In this document: positions 36,684 to 48,178 of the stretch, one piece after another
Layout of the letters: each line of letters starts with the position of its first letter
Numbering within the stretch: the first letter of the stretch is position 1
Origin: Lyophyllum atratum
Lineage: Eukaryota; Basidiomycota; Agaricomycetes; Agaricales; Lyophyllaceae
DNA: 64,000 bases
Assembly: GCA_014905825.1 (NCBI GenBank)
Contig: JACGCN010000060.1
Coordinates: 62,001-126,000, forward strand
Direction: 5' to 3'
Made by a program: the position numbers and the translations under genes
Notes under the pieces: generated by a model
Told to the model about the DNA's origin: nothing
The model's database searches: none
What the model saw: the letters and a program-made list of their open reading frames with translations, nothing else

Positions 36684-38255
36684 TCATGTTGTATCCATCT
36701 GGATAAGATCCTTGCTGTCCAGGCCCATAGTCGGCTTCTTGTCGGCCAATTCCATAGCAGACAGTAGAGCTTCCACGTCTGGAGAAACTGCAAATCGTTT
36801 GTTCACTTCGCCCAAAATGATAAGCCTCTTCTCCGCCTTGTCGAGGTATACTGCCTGCTGGAGAAACGAGGGCTGGGTAGCTGCTGTAACCTATAATGAA
36901 AGGTGTATGAATCCCCTGATAATGACAAGCTGAAGGCAGCGCACATCGAGGACTATTCCATTTGCCAGTCGCATCTTGACTGCACCACTTCGGTATACTT
37001 CAAGTTTTCCTATCACGCCGTCTACTTTAGGCGTCGGAACATCCGCGTCGACTGCTGGGTTTTTTGATGAACCAGGTTCAGATTTCACATTGTTGGCAGA
37101 GGAGGGTTGTTTGTTCGCTGTTTCAGGGACTGTTGCTTCCTCTTCGACAGCTGCAGGAGAGGAGTCCGGAGGTACAAATGTGGGGAATGGCGATGGAAAC
37201 TGGAAGAAATACAATCTTTCTTCCCGCATTTCTGGATCCTATGGAACAACAATCAGACTCGCGAACGTTGTCACTAATTTGCAAGCCGACCTGATCAAGA
37301 AGATCAGCCGTGGCTGCGAAATGTTCGATGATGTCTTCCAACTCTTCTTCCTCGTCAGAGTCGCTCAAGTCGAGCGCACTGGCATGGTTCACCTCGCCAG
37401 CTATTACAAGGGGCATTTAATAAATGTGCTCCAGAATAGAGAAGAGAATATACCAGTGGCTTGAGAAGGCTCTTCTTTCTTGACTTTCTTTTGCTGACGT
37501 TCTTTTCTTAAGCTCTCGGGCGCCATCCAGTCCATTTGGCGCACATCTTCCATGTCAATAATTTCTACCCCCTCATCAGGGTCAGAGTAGACTTCGGCCT
37601 CTTCGTCGACCTTGCCATCCTTATCCGCTTGACGGCCTTCTCTTTTCAAGGTAGGTGCAGCACCCCGCACGAGACTTGATCCCAAAGGCGGAGCAGACCC
37701 TGGAATTGGCACAGGGGCGAAATTCGAGCGAGGGACACTCCGCCTTGCAGTAGTATTACCCGCTAAAGCAGGCCCCATCGCAAATGGTCCACTGGCGGTC
37801 ATCTCCGCCTCCGGCCGCGGTGCACCTCGACCCCTTCCTCTTCCTCTCGCATCTCCGCGTCCCCGACCACGCCCACGACCACGCTCATTAGCTGGTGTGG
37901 ATGGTATTACTTGTTGTACGGGTTCCTGGGTACTGCGATGAGCATCCTGAGAGGTCGGTTGCCATTTGACATACTGGTTTTACTTCTCTAGAATATTTGC
38001 ATGAGTCATTTCTCCAATAATGTTCTTAAAGTGACTTACTCACTCCTTCTTCCGCCTAGCTGGTAGAGTTGGCACGAACTTGAGCTTCTGCGTGCCTTGT
38101 CGCGTTACATCGCCCTGTTTCTTTGCGAGACTACCGATAGCTTTGGTAGGCGGCAGGCCCGATCCCGAGCCAGAAGCAGCATCTGTAGCCGTAAGTATCA
38201 GCAACGTTATGGGATGAATATGAGGGAGAGACTTGCCTGAGCCTTGGCCTGACAT
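36684..38255 (-). CDS. RPC53: RNA polymerase III subunit RPC4 (Rpc53)
   Basis: Subunit of Pol III acting with Rpc37 in initiation, termination and reinitiation on tRNA and 5S genes. ATG 38255 (MSGQGSG) splices to AASGSGSGLPPTKAIGSLAKK, then TQKLKFVPTLPARRKKE. A Gly/Arg-rich stretch follows (37800-37890), then MTASGPFAMGP and YSDPDEGVEIIDMEDVRQMDWMAPESL. The C-terminal domain includes EERLYFFQFPSPFPTF (near 37215), then VIGKLEVYRSGAVKMRLANGIVLDV and KRFAVSPDVEALLSAMEL, ending QMDTT. This order is that of RPC4 proteins. It converges on the Zn2Cys6 gene (297 bp) and diverges from XPT1 (184 bp). Confidence 0.93.
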
Positions 38256-38439
38256 CACAGTTCACGAATTAAGCTTGATGGAAGATAGTCAAGGCATCGG
38301 AGCAAAATCATGGCATATTTTCACACGATCCGGATCAGCGCCGATCATATTCAGTGATTCACGACGCGCTACCAGAAAAAAAACATACCGTTGACCGTTC
38401 TACCACCCGACTCTCCACCGAATTTTGCAGACTTTCTTC
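38256..38439. promoter_or_regulatory. short divergent promoter of RPC53 and XPT1
   Basis: 184 bp between divergent ATGs, with an A-run near 38372-38382. No factor site is claimed. Confidence 0.5.
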
Positions 38440-39552
38440 ATGTCCGACGTGCAACACTGGCGTGTGACTTATAACGACATCCACAATCTCATTCGGAATG
38501 TCACCCCTAAAATCATTAAGGAGTTCAATCCCGATCTTATGATAGCCATTGGTACCTAAATTTCGACTCATGGTTCCTCCTATCTCATTTACGAATTTTC
38601 TGCTTGCAGGTGGAGGGTTCGTCCTAATTTGTCAGTCAATCATGCCACCGATCGAACTAAATCGACTTCAGAGGTTTCTTTCCTGCGCGGGTTATGGTAA
38701 ACAAACGATCTATAGGCAAGTCCTAGATCGAATATCTGATTATTATAATGTGCACAGCGTACGTTTTTGAGAGAAAGCCCTGAGAAGAAAAGTTTGCAAA
38801 TCCAAGCGATCGGTCTATCGCTTTACGAACCGCTTCCTGGTAGTAGTCAAGAGCTGATCGGCAAGGAGGTCGTGAGGACGCAGTGGTTGTCTGTGTTTTC
38901 GATTTCTTTATCATCACCCAGACCTCTGATAAATATTTATAGATCTCCTAATCCTGGAAAGCTCCTGCTCGGGAAGAGGAATCTCATTGTGGTATGTTTC
39001 ATCAATCGTTTCTAACCACAAAACTCCTATTTGCCCAGGATGAGGTCGATGATACGCGTAAAACCCTTCAGTGAGTAACCCATTCCCATGTCCATTGCAT
39101 ATTCATTTTGATGGCGTCGCTCAGCTACGCCTTTACGGAGCTACAGAAGGACGTAGAAGAGGAGCTGTTGTCCTATCCAGAATCCGAGCGCGAGGCCCTG
39201 CGTGCGGCTACAAAGTTTGCTGTCTTCGTTGTTCATAACAAAAACAAGCCAAAACTCGCAGAGCTGCCTGAAGAAATGCCGTGAGTGCATTTATTCGTTG
39301 AACACATCTATGATGTGGTCTAAATTTGGGATAGGTACTATGCTGGAGAGAATGTGGAAGACGTCTGGTGAGTTTGCCTCCCTCTCGCACCTTCTAAATT
39401 TATTGATCTTGTCCTAGGCTTGATTATCCTTGGGAGGCAATGTAAGCACTTCAAATTGCATTATACAGGTGCAACTATCTGACCTTAACCCTAGGAGCAT
39501 CGAAGCGCATGATCGCCTGGCCGCTTCGGATAAAAAGAATTTGGCTTCATAG
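38440..39552 (+). CDS. XPT1: purine (xanthine-type) phosphoribosyltransferase
   Basis: Salvages a purine base with PRPP to its nucleotide. Spliced, the N-terminus is MSDVQHWRVTYNDIHNLIRN and FNPDLMIAIGGGGFFPARVMRTFL, then IQAIGLSLYE, EVVRTQW and the PRPP-binding loop LIVDEVDDTRKTL, ending with VHNKNKPKLAELPEEMPYYAG and DYPWEAM. This matches the yeast Xpt1/Hpt1 type; IQAIGLSLYE favours Xpt1, but hypoxanthine/guanine use is not excluded. The gene is shredded into tiny exons: 38440-38551, 38610-38616 (7 nt), 38672-38696 (25 nt), from 38758, and later ones of about 33 and 24 nt near 39335-39440. All introns used are GT-AG and 48-62 nt. Confidence 0.9.
38610..38616 (+). other. 7-nt microexon in XPT1
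   Basis: GTGGAGG lies between introns 38552-38609 and 38617-38671. With it the protein reads AIGGGGFFPARVMRTFL, the family glycine loop; without it two Gly codons and the frame are lost. The donor after it (GTTCGT) is weaker than usual. Confidence 0.8.
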
Positions 39553-40725
39553 ACGACGTACATTTGCAAGCCCTCAAAGCCTAGTCCTAGTCCGCTACGC
39601 TCCCTCAGGTTGACTGGGGTACTTACTCGCGAGTTTTGCTTATCTGGAATTCACAAGGAGAATCTTTCTTGTATGGTGTGAGGGCGTGAACGAGCAACTA
39701 GCTATCAGTAAGCTCTGGCCTCTAGACACCTAGAGAGGCAATTCACATGGGAGACATAAAGTCACTCCGTCCTCAAGTTGATATAACAAGGCCTGGAAGA
39801 CAGATTTCAATTACGAGAGTAGAGCAAAAGAACACGCCGCGATGAAACCTAAAGTTGTCCAGATAATCATAGTAGCTCCAGGTCTAGAAACGATGAACGG
39901 ACGGTAATCAAGAGCATGGAAGGGTAGCATCGAGCTTAGAGTCTAATCAAGGCAGGGTCGACATACGTGTGCCCGAGTCATCGCATCTCCGTTTTCGTGG
40001 TTTCTGGGGGGGTCGGTTGCCAGTTATCAAAGCTCGACAGAGTGACGATACACGGACACATAAAATATCACTGTGATCAAAGCTCGAGCCACGTACTGTA
40101 ACATAAGTATCAATAGACAGATTATGCTCTCATCCCTGAGTAGCAGTTGATGTCAGCTGAATTTGTTCGACGAGGTAATCGGACTACTAGTACATGCGTG
40201 CCCGGCAAAGGCTTCTCAGCGGTAAGTAAAGACCGGTATAGCCATCTGAGGGCGAGATTACTGTCTCAAACCAAGTTAAAACATAATAAATACAGCAACG
40301 GCCTACCTGTGCTCACGACTGAACGTTTGAACGCGGACACACGCCGGTTCAAGCCACTGTGCCATCGTGGGTACGAGAAGACGAGACTGTGAGCATGTTC
40401 TCAGGTAGTGAAAGTCGAGGGAAAGCATCCTGAACTGATTATGGGCTAAATTCACATATTGTTTCGCCCATTTCTTCAATTCGCCGAAGGTCTTGCAAGC
40501 GTCGAGAACAAGAAATTTGGTTGAACGCCAAATTTCGGCAAACGCTGTCCAAACACAGACGGCTCACCAAATCCCACCCGGACCCACCGCGACCCTTTTT
40601 TCGGTACCTGCCGTCCGGCCACGAAAAAAGCCACCTCGCCAGGTTGCGCAGGCAATTGAACAAGTGGTCTTTTGCTCCCCTCGTTCTCTTAGACTACGTC
40701 AATCCCGGAGCTACCAGACCCCGCC
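39553..40725. other. long intergenic region
   Basis: 1.17 kb without a recognised gene, the longest gap outside the transposon nest. A 12-bp direct repeat ATCAAAGCTCGA occurs at about 40026 and 40077. Small frames at 40147-40392 and 40493-40720 show no family features. It should include the mitoferrin promoter. Confidence 0.5.
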
Positions 40726-41964
40726 ATGTCTGCCGAAATTGATTACGAGGCGCTGCCACCTAATGCTGGGTTTGCGGTACGTTGCCACCACGCGACACGG
40801 TGAACAACCGCTCACGAAAGTTCCCTTGCGTGCAGGTGAACATGTTGGCTGGTGCCCTGGTATGCTTTCTTGCGCTTTGGGTGCTTACGATCACTCACAC
40901 CGTCGCTTGCAGGCCGGTATTACTGAGCATGCAGTCATGTTTCCAGTCGATAGCATTAAAGTCCATCTCTTGCTCCTCGTAATGGGATTCTTAGTGTCTG
41001 ACATTTGATAACAGACGCGAATGCAAGTTTTTGCGACGTCTCCGGTAGCTGTATACAGCGGCGTTGGAAATGCCTTCACGCGAATATCAGCGACAGAGGG
41101 AATGCGGGCACTATGGCGGGGAGTGTCGTCCGTCGTCTTAGGGGCGGGTCCAGCTCACGCGGTACATTTCGGGACACTAGAAGCCGTGAAAGAGCTCGCA
41201 GGTGGGAACGAGGCAGGGAATCAATGGATGGCTACATGTGAGTAACCCTTGGGACTCTTCTTTGCGAGAAACCTGCCTGACCATGTCACCGGTATTTTAG
41301 CGATAGCAGGAGCTTCGGCGACCATTGCCAGCGATGCGCTAATGAATCCCTTTGATGGTACGTCTGCGTGATCCTAACTATGTGGAAATTACCGACACGA
41401 AGTCTACTCATTTTTAGTGGTGAAACAACGAATGCAGGTGCACCAATCAGAGTTCCGATCTGTCTTCACCTGTGCTCGCGTGGTATTCCAAAACGAAGGT
41501 CTTTCAGCCTTCTACGTGTCCTATCCTACAACATTAGCGATCTCAATACCTTTCAATGCGATCCAATACACGGTCTACGAGCAGCTGAAACGGTATCTGA
41601 ATCCATCACACCAGTATTCGCCTAGTACCCACATCGTGTCCGGTGCAGTAGCCGGTGCAGTCGCGGCTGCTGTAACGACGCCATTAGATGTGGCCAAGAC
41701 GATTCTGCAGACTCGCGGAACATCTACGGACGCGGACATCCGGAACGTTAGAGGAATGGCCGATGCCTTCCGCGTCATTTGGAGGAGAGATGGGCTAAAA
41801 GGTTTCGGTCGGGGACTGACGCCGCGAGTGTTGACGATTATGCCTAGTACGGCGCTGTGTTGGCTGTCATACGAATTCTTCAGTACGTTTTCAGCCGTTG
41901 TTGAATTGGAGTGTGACCTGACGGTTTCCTGGCGTCGACAGAGGCTGCGATCCGGACGAACTGA
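40726..41964 (+). CDS. MRS4: mitochondrial iron carrier, mitoferrin
   Basis: Six-helix mitochondrial carrier importing iron across the inner membrane for heme and Fe-S synthesis. ATG 40726 (MSAEIDYEALPPNAGFA). Three carrier repeats show FPVDSIK|TRMQ, NPFDVVKQRMQ and TPLDVAKTILQ signatures. Other mitoferrin-like parts: GITEHAVMFPVDSIK, GMRALWRGVSSVVLGAGPAHAVHFGTLE, YPTTLAISIPFNAIQYTVYE and GLTPRVLTIMPSTALCWLSYEFF. The last intron (41884-41941) joins to KAAIRTN, stop 41962-41964; unspliced reading to 42001 is discarded. One exon (VNMLAGAL) is only 24 nt. HEM14, a heme enzyme, is 14 kb upstream; no functional linkage is implied. Confidence 0.94.
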
Positions 41965-42110
41965 AGAGTGTCACGATGAGGGAGGAGAGGATATCCGCTA
42001 ATATTGATGGCCTGATATGCTGGTGCGGATAGTTACGTACATACTTATAGGCTGCTCTTACTAGGCTCTTACAGTGTTACTTTAGAATGGGGTGCATGCG
42101 TTACATAATA

Positions 42111-42467
42111 GTGACAGTCAAAGCGGACGATTCGGGAGGATTTAAAACACGATTTGATAACTGATTTACTAATGATTTAGACCCATGAATGATGCTTGAA
42201 TCGTGTCTGAATCATGCGTAGCTTTGACCGCCCGGATCCACGAACGATTTTAAGGATTTTCCTTCCTCCATTCATATTGTTTGTCTGGGTCAAGCAAGAA
42301 AGAGGTCATTTGAATCGGATTCAGCATGTCGAAGCGCCTCCGGAGGCGCTTCAACGATTCATGCTCGATTCAAGTTTCCCACGATTCACGCAGGTTTTGG
42401 ATTCATCCTGAATCCGTGTCTAAATCGAATCCTTGAATCCGTCCGAATCGTCCGCTTTGACTGTCAC
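42111..42467. mobile_element. MITE with 25-bp terminal inverted repeats
   Basis: A 357-bp non-coding element. The termini 42111-42135 (starting GTGACAGTCAAAGCGGA) and 42443-42467 are perfect 25-bp inverted repeats. TAATA occurs immediately outside both ends (42106-42110, 42468-42472), a 5-bp target duplication; because TA is symmetric, a 27-bp repeat with a 4-bp duplication is equally possible. The inside is rich in GAATC/GATTC words and has a perfect 22-bp palindrome at 42331-42352 with arm GAAGCGCCTCC. Its right end is 128 bp before the GDB1 start codon. Superfamily not assigned. Confidence 0.9.
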
Positions 42468-42595
42468 TAATAATATTCATGGCCATCAATGGTGACATCA
42501 TCTCAGGCCAAGCGCTGAACTCATGAACCTGGCACTCTTTAAACTCTTACCACCATCATACCCACAAATCGTCCACATCCTTCAACACCGTTCCG

Positions 42596-45500
42596 ATGGC
42601 AAAGTCCAAGAAACATCTCAAACAGAAACAAAATCCTTCCCTTCTTATCCCCAAGCCCTCCAAGTCCCCATCCAGCTCCGATCCAACCACTCCAGTAACT
42701 CCGAAGACTCCTGCGGATGAGGGCATACAATTCTTTCAGTCCCTGAGCCAACCAGGAGAGGCTCCAATTCGCGTGTATGAACTGCGCCTGGATACCGATG
42801 GTGGCCCACATAAAGACCGTTCGGTAAGTTTGGTATAGCGTCCAAAGAGTATCTTGACTGATCCGGTGACATAGTACATACGCCTTCCCCCTGCATATGT
42901 GCCATATATCCTTCGCGTGTCAATCGACGCGGGTACTCCGGCTGCGCGGAACGGCGTGTTCAAGACCAATTTCCCCCTCAACGGAGGGGTATTTGGACGT
43001 GACCGCATTGCACACAGGAAGTACGCGTCTTTTTCATTCTTCATACGCGCATAGATTCATGACTGTTACTTTCAGACTTCCCACAGACTATTCTAAGCCA
43101 ATCCAGATCGACCTTCCCATATCGCACGCGGGTGCGTTCGTGTACTGGGTAGAATATGACGGCGACACTTCAGGCGAACGAGTCAAGGGGCGAGAGGGTT
43201 ACTTTAATGTTGACCCCATTCTCAAGACCAAAGCACGGACTCCCATTTTAGACCCGCAGATATCAAGGCCGCTCTCGCCCGCGGACGGCGGCGCAGTCGT
43301 TAGCATGGACGAGTTTGTGAACCTCCCGCTGAATGGCCTCGCGATTCTGACCGTCGTATCTAAATGGATGGGTCCAATTAACGAATGGCGGAAGCACTTC
43401 GAGGAGGCCTCTGAGAGGGGCTATACTATGTTGCACTGGACACCGTTGCAGGAGCGGGGCGAGAGCGGCAGTCCGTACTCCCTCCGAAATCAGTTATGCT
43501 ACGACCCTGGCGTCAGTGCCGATGCCACCAAACTAGAGCATATCCTCAAGATCGGACGGGAGGAATACGGTCTATTGGCCTTAACAGACGTCGTCCTTAA
43601 CCATACTGCAAATGACAGTCCATGGTTGGTCGATCACCCAGAAGCTGGTATATCTTTTATTTACCTTTTCATTCGAACTCCACTGACAGCCTTCACCCGG
43701 ATTCTAGGGTTCAGCCCCGCTAACTCGCCCCATCTAACGCCAGCGCTTGAACTCGATACTGCCATGCTCGACTTCTCAGGCTCTCTTTCTGTAAAAGGGC
43801 TCCCTACATCAGTTGACTCGGAAGCCCATATTAGCGCTCTTATCGACGCGTTTAGTGCCGTTACCGAAGGCCTTGATTTCTGGCAGTACTATGTTCTCGA
43901 TCCTAACGGTGAACGAAAGGCTGTGAAAGATGCCTTGGCATCTGGCATGTATGGGACATGGCTGGGCCCGGACATCAAAGGGAAGAATGCAGCCCAACTT
44001 GCAGAGTTTGTGAAGTCTCAAGGCAACATCAAGGGACTCGGTACATTCGCGTCGAGGTTCTGCGTCCATGTTGATCCAGGCGTCGCTGCGGCGGTAGTCA
44101 AGGCTGCTTTTGCGGACATCAACGATCATGACGCTCTGGCAGATGCTTGGGTCAGCGTGGTAGATGTGATCAATGTACCACTGTATGAGGAGTGGAAAGA
44201 GGATGCCAAAGCAGCAATCGAGAACATCAGGAATCGGGTCAGATACACTCGGCTTGACCCTCATGGGCCAAAGTTAGGCGCGATCACCAAGTCGTAAGCA
44301 GAGCTGTCTCATTCAGATGATTGCACCTAAAACTTCTCGATACAGCAATCCTCTCGTTGAGCCTTATTTTACGCGTTTGACTCCCTCCCCTGAAGCAGAT
44401 CCTCTGGTGTACTCAGTCGCCAACAACGGATGGATATGGGACGCTGATCCCCTTCAAAACTTTGCCCTTCCGCCTTCGAAGGCATATCTTCGCCGTGAAG
44501 TTATAGTTTGGGGTGATTGTGTCAAATTGCGCTATGGATCTTCCCCTGCTGCGAACCCATGGCTATGGAATTACATGACATCCTATGTGACTTCCCTTGC
44601 GCGTACGTTCGATGGGTTCCGTATCGATAATTGTCACTCTACACCGTTGGAAGTCGGTACAGTGATGCTCGATGCGGCACGCGTAGTCAGACCCGATTTA
44701 TACGTCTGTGCCGAGCTCTTCACGGGGAATGAAGAGATGGACTTAGTCTTCGTCCGAGAACTTGGAGTCAACAGCCTGGTCAGAGAAAGTGGCAATGCAC
44801 CAGATCCGAAGGAGTTGTCGAGGCTCATATATCGACACGGGGTTGGAAAACCTATTGGTGTGTGCTCTCGCCCTGCGTCGGACTCCGTTTTTGACCATTC
44901 TCCCAGGTTCCATGGACGGCGCTTGTATGACAAGTACCGAAGAACTTCCCTCACCGACGGGCAAAGGACCAGTGCGTACCTGCGTTGTCACCCCGCTCAA
45001 CGGCGCCCTCCCCCACGCGTTGTTCTACGATCTTACCCATGACAACGAATCGCTCCTTGACAAGCGTTCCGCCGAAGATGCTCTATCTACCGGTGCCCTG
45101 GTGACATTTAGCTACAGCGCCATCGGCTCTGTCAAGGGGCTCGATGATCTGTATCCAAAGCTATTAAACCTAGTGAACGAGCAGCGTTTATATGACGTGA
45201 CTGGTCTCGGAGAGCTGAGTGGGATTGCGAGGGTGAAGAGGGTCTTAAACCACCTGCATCTGGAGATGGTGCTTGATGGCTTCGAGGAGGGGCACGTGCA
45301 CCAAGAGAATGATGTATGGCCTTTCCTTTGCCCAGGCTCACCTTCTGACTCGTCCCATCCGTAGTATATTGTGGTACACCGGGTACAGCCTACGACACAA
45401 AAGGGATACTTGTTGGTCGCACATACAGCATTCTCTAAAGGATCTAAGGATCGTGGTTTCAGTCAGTTATGATCTTTTCCGCTCATCGTATCGATTCTAA

Positions 45501-48030
45501 CGAACTTTCATAGTTGACCCTATTAAACTTCGTCGAACTCGCGCTAAATTTATACTCGGGACCAGCATCGACATCTCATCGTACGAGGTTCCGAAGGGCG
45601 CAAAGTCACTTCATGGCTTGCCCTCCAAGCTCATTGAAATGGCTCCCGTCGTAGTACCACAGGGCTTGGACTACGATGGTCCCTACTCGGAAGTCGTCGT
45701 CCCGGAATACTTCCCGCCGGGTAGTATTATGCTTTTTGAGACCCAGCTACAAGAATACGACTCCACACTCGATGCATTTTGCTCCCAAGGAGCGCAAGAG
45801 GCCTTCGGTAACCTGAACCTGGTTGATCTCAATGTGGTCCTGCATCGTGCCGATGGTGAGGAGCGAGACGCAACTGACGGTAAATATGGCGTATACGATG
45901 TGCCTGGGCTGGGTAAAATGGCATACTGCGGACTGGAGGGGTGGATGCATCCCCTGCGACACATCATGCGCTACAACGATCTTGGCCATCCACTCTGCGC
46001 GCATCTGAGGGAAGGCATCTGGGCTTTGGAATATGTTCACCAACGTTTGATTGAGTATGTTTTCTGCTCTCCATATAAACCGCTCTACTAACAATTCTTC
46101 CTTTCCTCAAGTCAAGTGGAAACCTTCCCAGCCTTGACGAAGCCCGCCCAGTGGCTCAAGAAACGCTTTGACCGTATAACCAAAAGTGTGCCGAACTTCC
46201 TGCGCCCAAAATACTTCGCTTTGGTCATTTCCGAAGCGTATAAGGCTGCTCGCCGCGCTGTCATTGAACACTGCTCTGAATTCGTCGTTTCTGGACATTC
46301 ATTTACGCACAATCTGGCACTGTGCGCTGTGCAAATGCACGGACTGGTAAAATCGGCATCCCTGGATCCTGGAGTAGCTACCCCTTCCCTGGCCGCCGGT
46401 CTTCCTCATTTCGCCGCAGGCTGGGCGAGATGTTGGGGACGCGATGTTTTTATCTCCCTGAGAGGACTCTTGTTGACGACCGGAAATTTCGAAGGCGCTA
46501 GAAAACATATTCTGGCGTTTGCATCGACCTTGAAGCACGGTTTAATTCCGAATCTACTTGACTCTGTTCGGAACCCCCGGTACATATCTGTTGTTTTTTA
46601 TCGCCGTTCTATGTCTGACGGTTCGTTCTAGCTACAATTCTCGCGACTCCCCTTGGTGGATGTTGCAAAATATCCAAGATTATGTTGCTATGGCCCCTGA
46701 CGGACTTTCCCTTCTCTCAGAACGTGTCAAGCGGCGATTCCCTAAGGACGATACCTGGGTTCCTTGGGACGATCCACGTGCTTATGCAGACTCCAGCACA
46801 TTGTCGGAGATTATTCAAGAGATCTTACAGCGCCACGCGGACGGCATTCGATTCAGGGAATACAATGCTGGCCCAAACCTCGACATGCAGATGAAGGATG
46901 AAGGATTCAACATTGATATCCATGTGGACTGGGAGACTGGATTTATTCTGGGTGGGAACGAGCACAACTGCGGTACTTGGATGGACAAGATGGGGGAATC
47001 ACAGAAGGCAGGAACCAAAGGCGTTCCAGCAACCCCACGCGATGGTGCGCCTGTTGAAATTACCGGGTTGCTGAAGAGCACACTGAGGTGGCTGGATGGC
47101 CTGTCCGCGGCTGGAAATTTCCCTTTTGAGGGTGTACGTGCAACTAGTAAGTTGTAGTGCGGTGCTTTAGATCAACCGCTGACGTTGTGATTAGTTGGCG
47201 ACCAGGAAAAGCTGGTGACATACAAGGAATGGGGTAGCCTGATTGATGCCTCATTCGAGAAGTGCTACTACGTGCCTCTGGGTGGGTTTCTCATTGATAA
47301 GAGCTCGACTCATACTTACGGGCATCAATGAGCAGACCCAGCGGAGGACAAGAACTATGAGGTCAATCCCGCGCTCATAAATCGCAGAGGTATTTACAAG
47401 GATGTCTATGGGTCTGGGTCTGGGAGGGAATGGTCCGACTACCAGTTCCGGCCGAACTTCCCTGTCGCGATGACGGTTGCGCCGGAGATGTTTGAGAAGA
47501 CTCGGGCCCTCGGTGCCTTGAAGCTCGCTGACGAGGTCCTTCGAGGCCCACTTGGGATGAAGACGTTGGACCCCAAGGACCTTCAATATCGACCGAATTA
47601 CGACAACTCCAACGACTCGAACGATGCGTCTGTTGCTAAAGGGTTCAACTATCACAACGTTTGTCATTGTCATTTTCGTCTTTGTAGATGGCTGACGATC
47701 TCTGCAGGGACCTGAGTGGGGATGGCCGTTGGGCTACTTTTTACGCGCTTATCTGTATTTTTCTACTCTCAAGGGCACCGAGGAGGTGAGCAAAAGTTTG
47801 ACTTCTTCGGCGCATCTGCTTACGGGAATGTACAGGACGAGAGGCGGGCTTTGTACCACCTCCACAGCGCGTTGCTGGAACCACGTCGGCATATCGAGAA
47901 CGACCCTTGGGCAGGCTTGCCTGAGCTGACGAACGCAGACGGTAAATTGTGTGGAGACTCGTGCAATACGCAGGCGTGGAGCGCGAGCACGTTGCTAGAC
48001 TTTTTAGAGACTGTACACGGCGCGAGGTAG
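42596..48030 (+). CDS. GDB1: glycogen debranching enzyme
   Basis: Bifunctional cytosolic enzyme: 4-alpha-glucanotransferase (GH13-like, N-terminal) and amylo-1,6-glucosidase (GH133, C-terminal). ATG 42596 (MAKSKKHLKQ). The N-terminal glucanotransferase includes GYTMLHWTPLQERGESGSPYSL, LALTDVVLNHTANDSPWL, the nucleophile region FDGFRIDNCHSTP (near 44620) and CAELFTGNEEMD. The C-terminal domain has AGLPHFAAGWARCWGRDVFISLRGLLL, HGLIPNLLDS, YNSRDSPWWMLQNIQDYV, DEGFNIDIHVDWETGFILGGNEHNCGTWMDKMG and GPEWGWPLGYFLRAYLYF, as in eukaryotic debranching enzymes. About a dozen short introns; apparent stops near 44880 and 45361 fall in introns. About 1,500 residues, normal. The MITE at 42111 lies in its promoter. 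Confidence 0.96.
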
Positions 48031-48178
48031 ACGCGTCGTTAGAGTTTGGTGTTGTTGATACATGCGGGGTTGTAGCTGGAGATGCAAACAGAGAGTGTGA
48101 TGAGCAAGTCGCATATTTTGGTGAACTGACTCTGCTTTTCCTCGTATCTCCTTCTCCTTCTCTTCTCTCAATGCTCCT

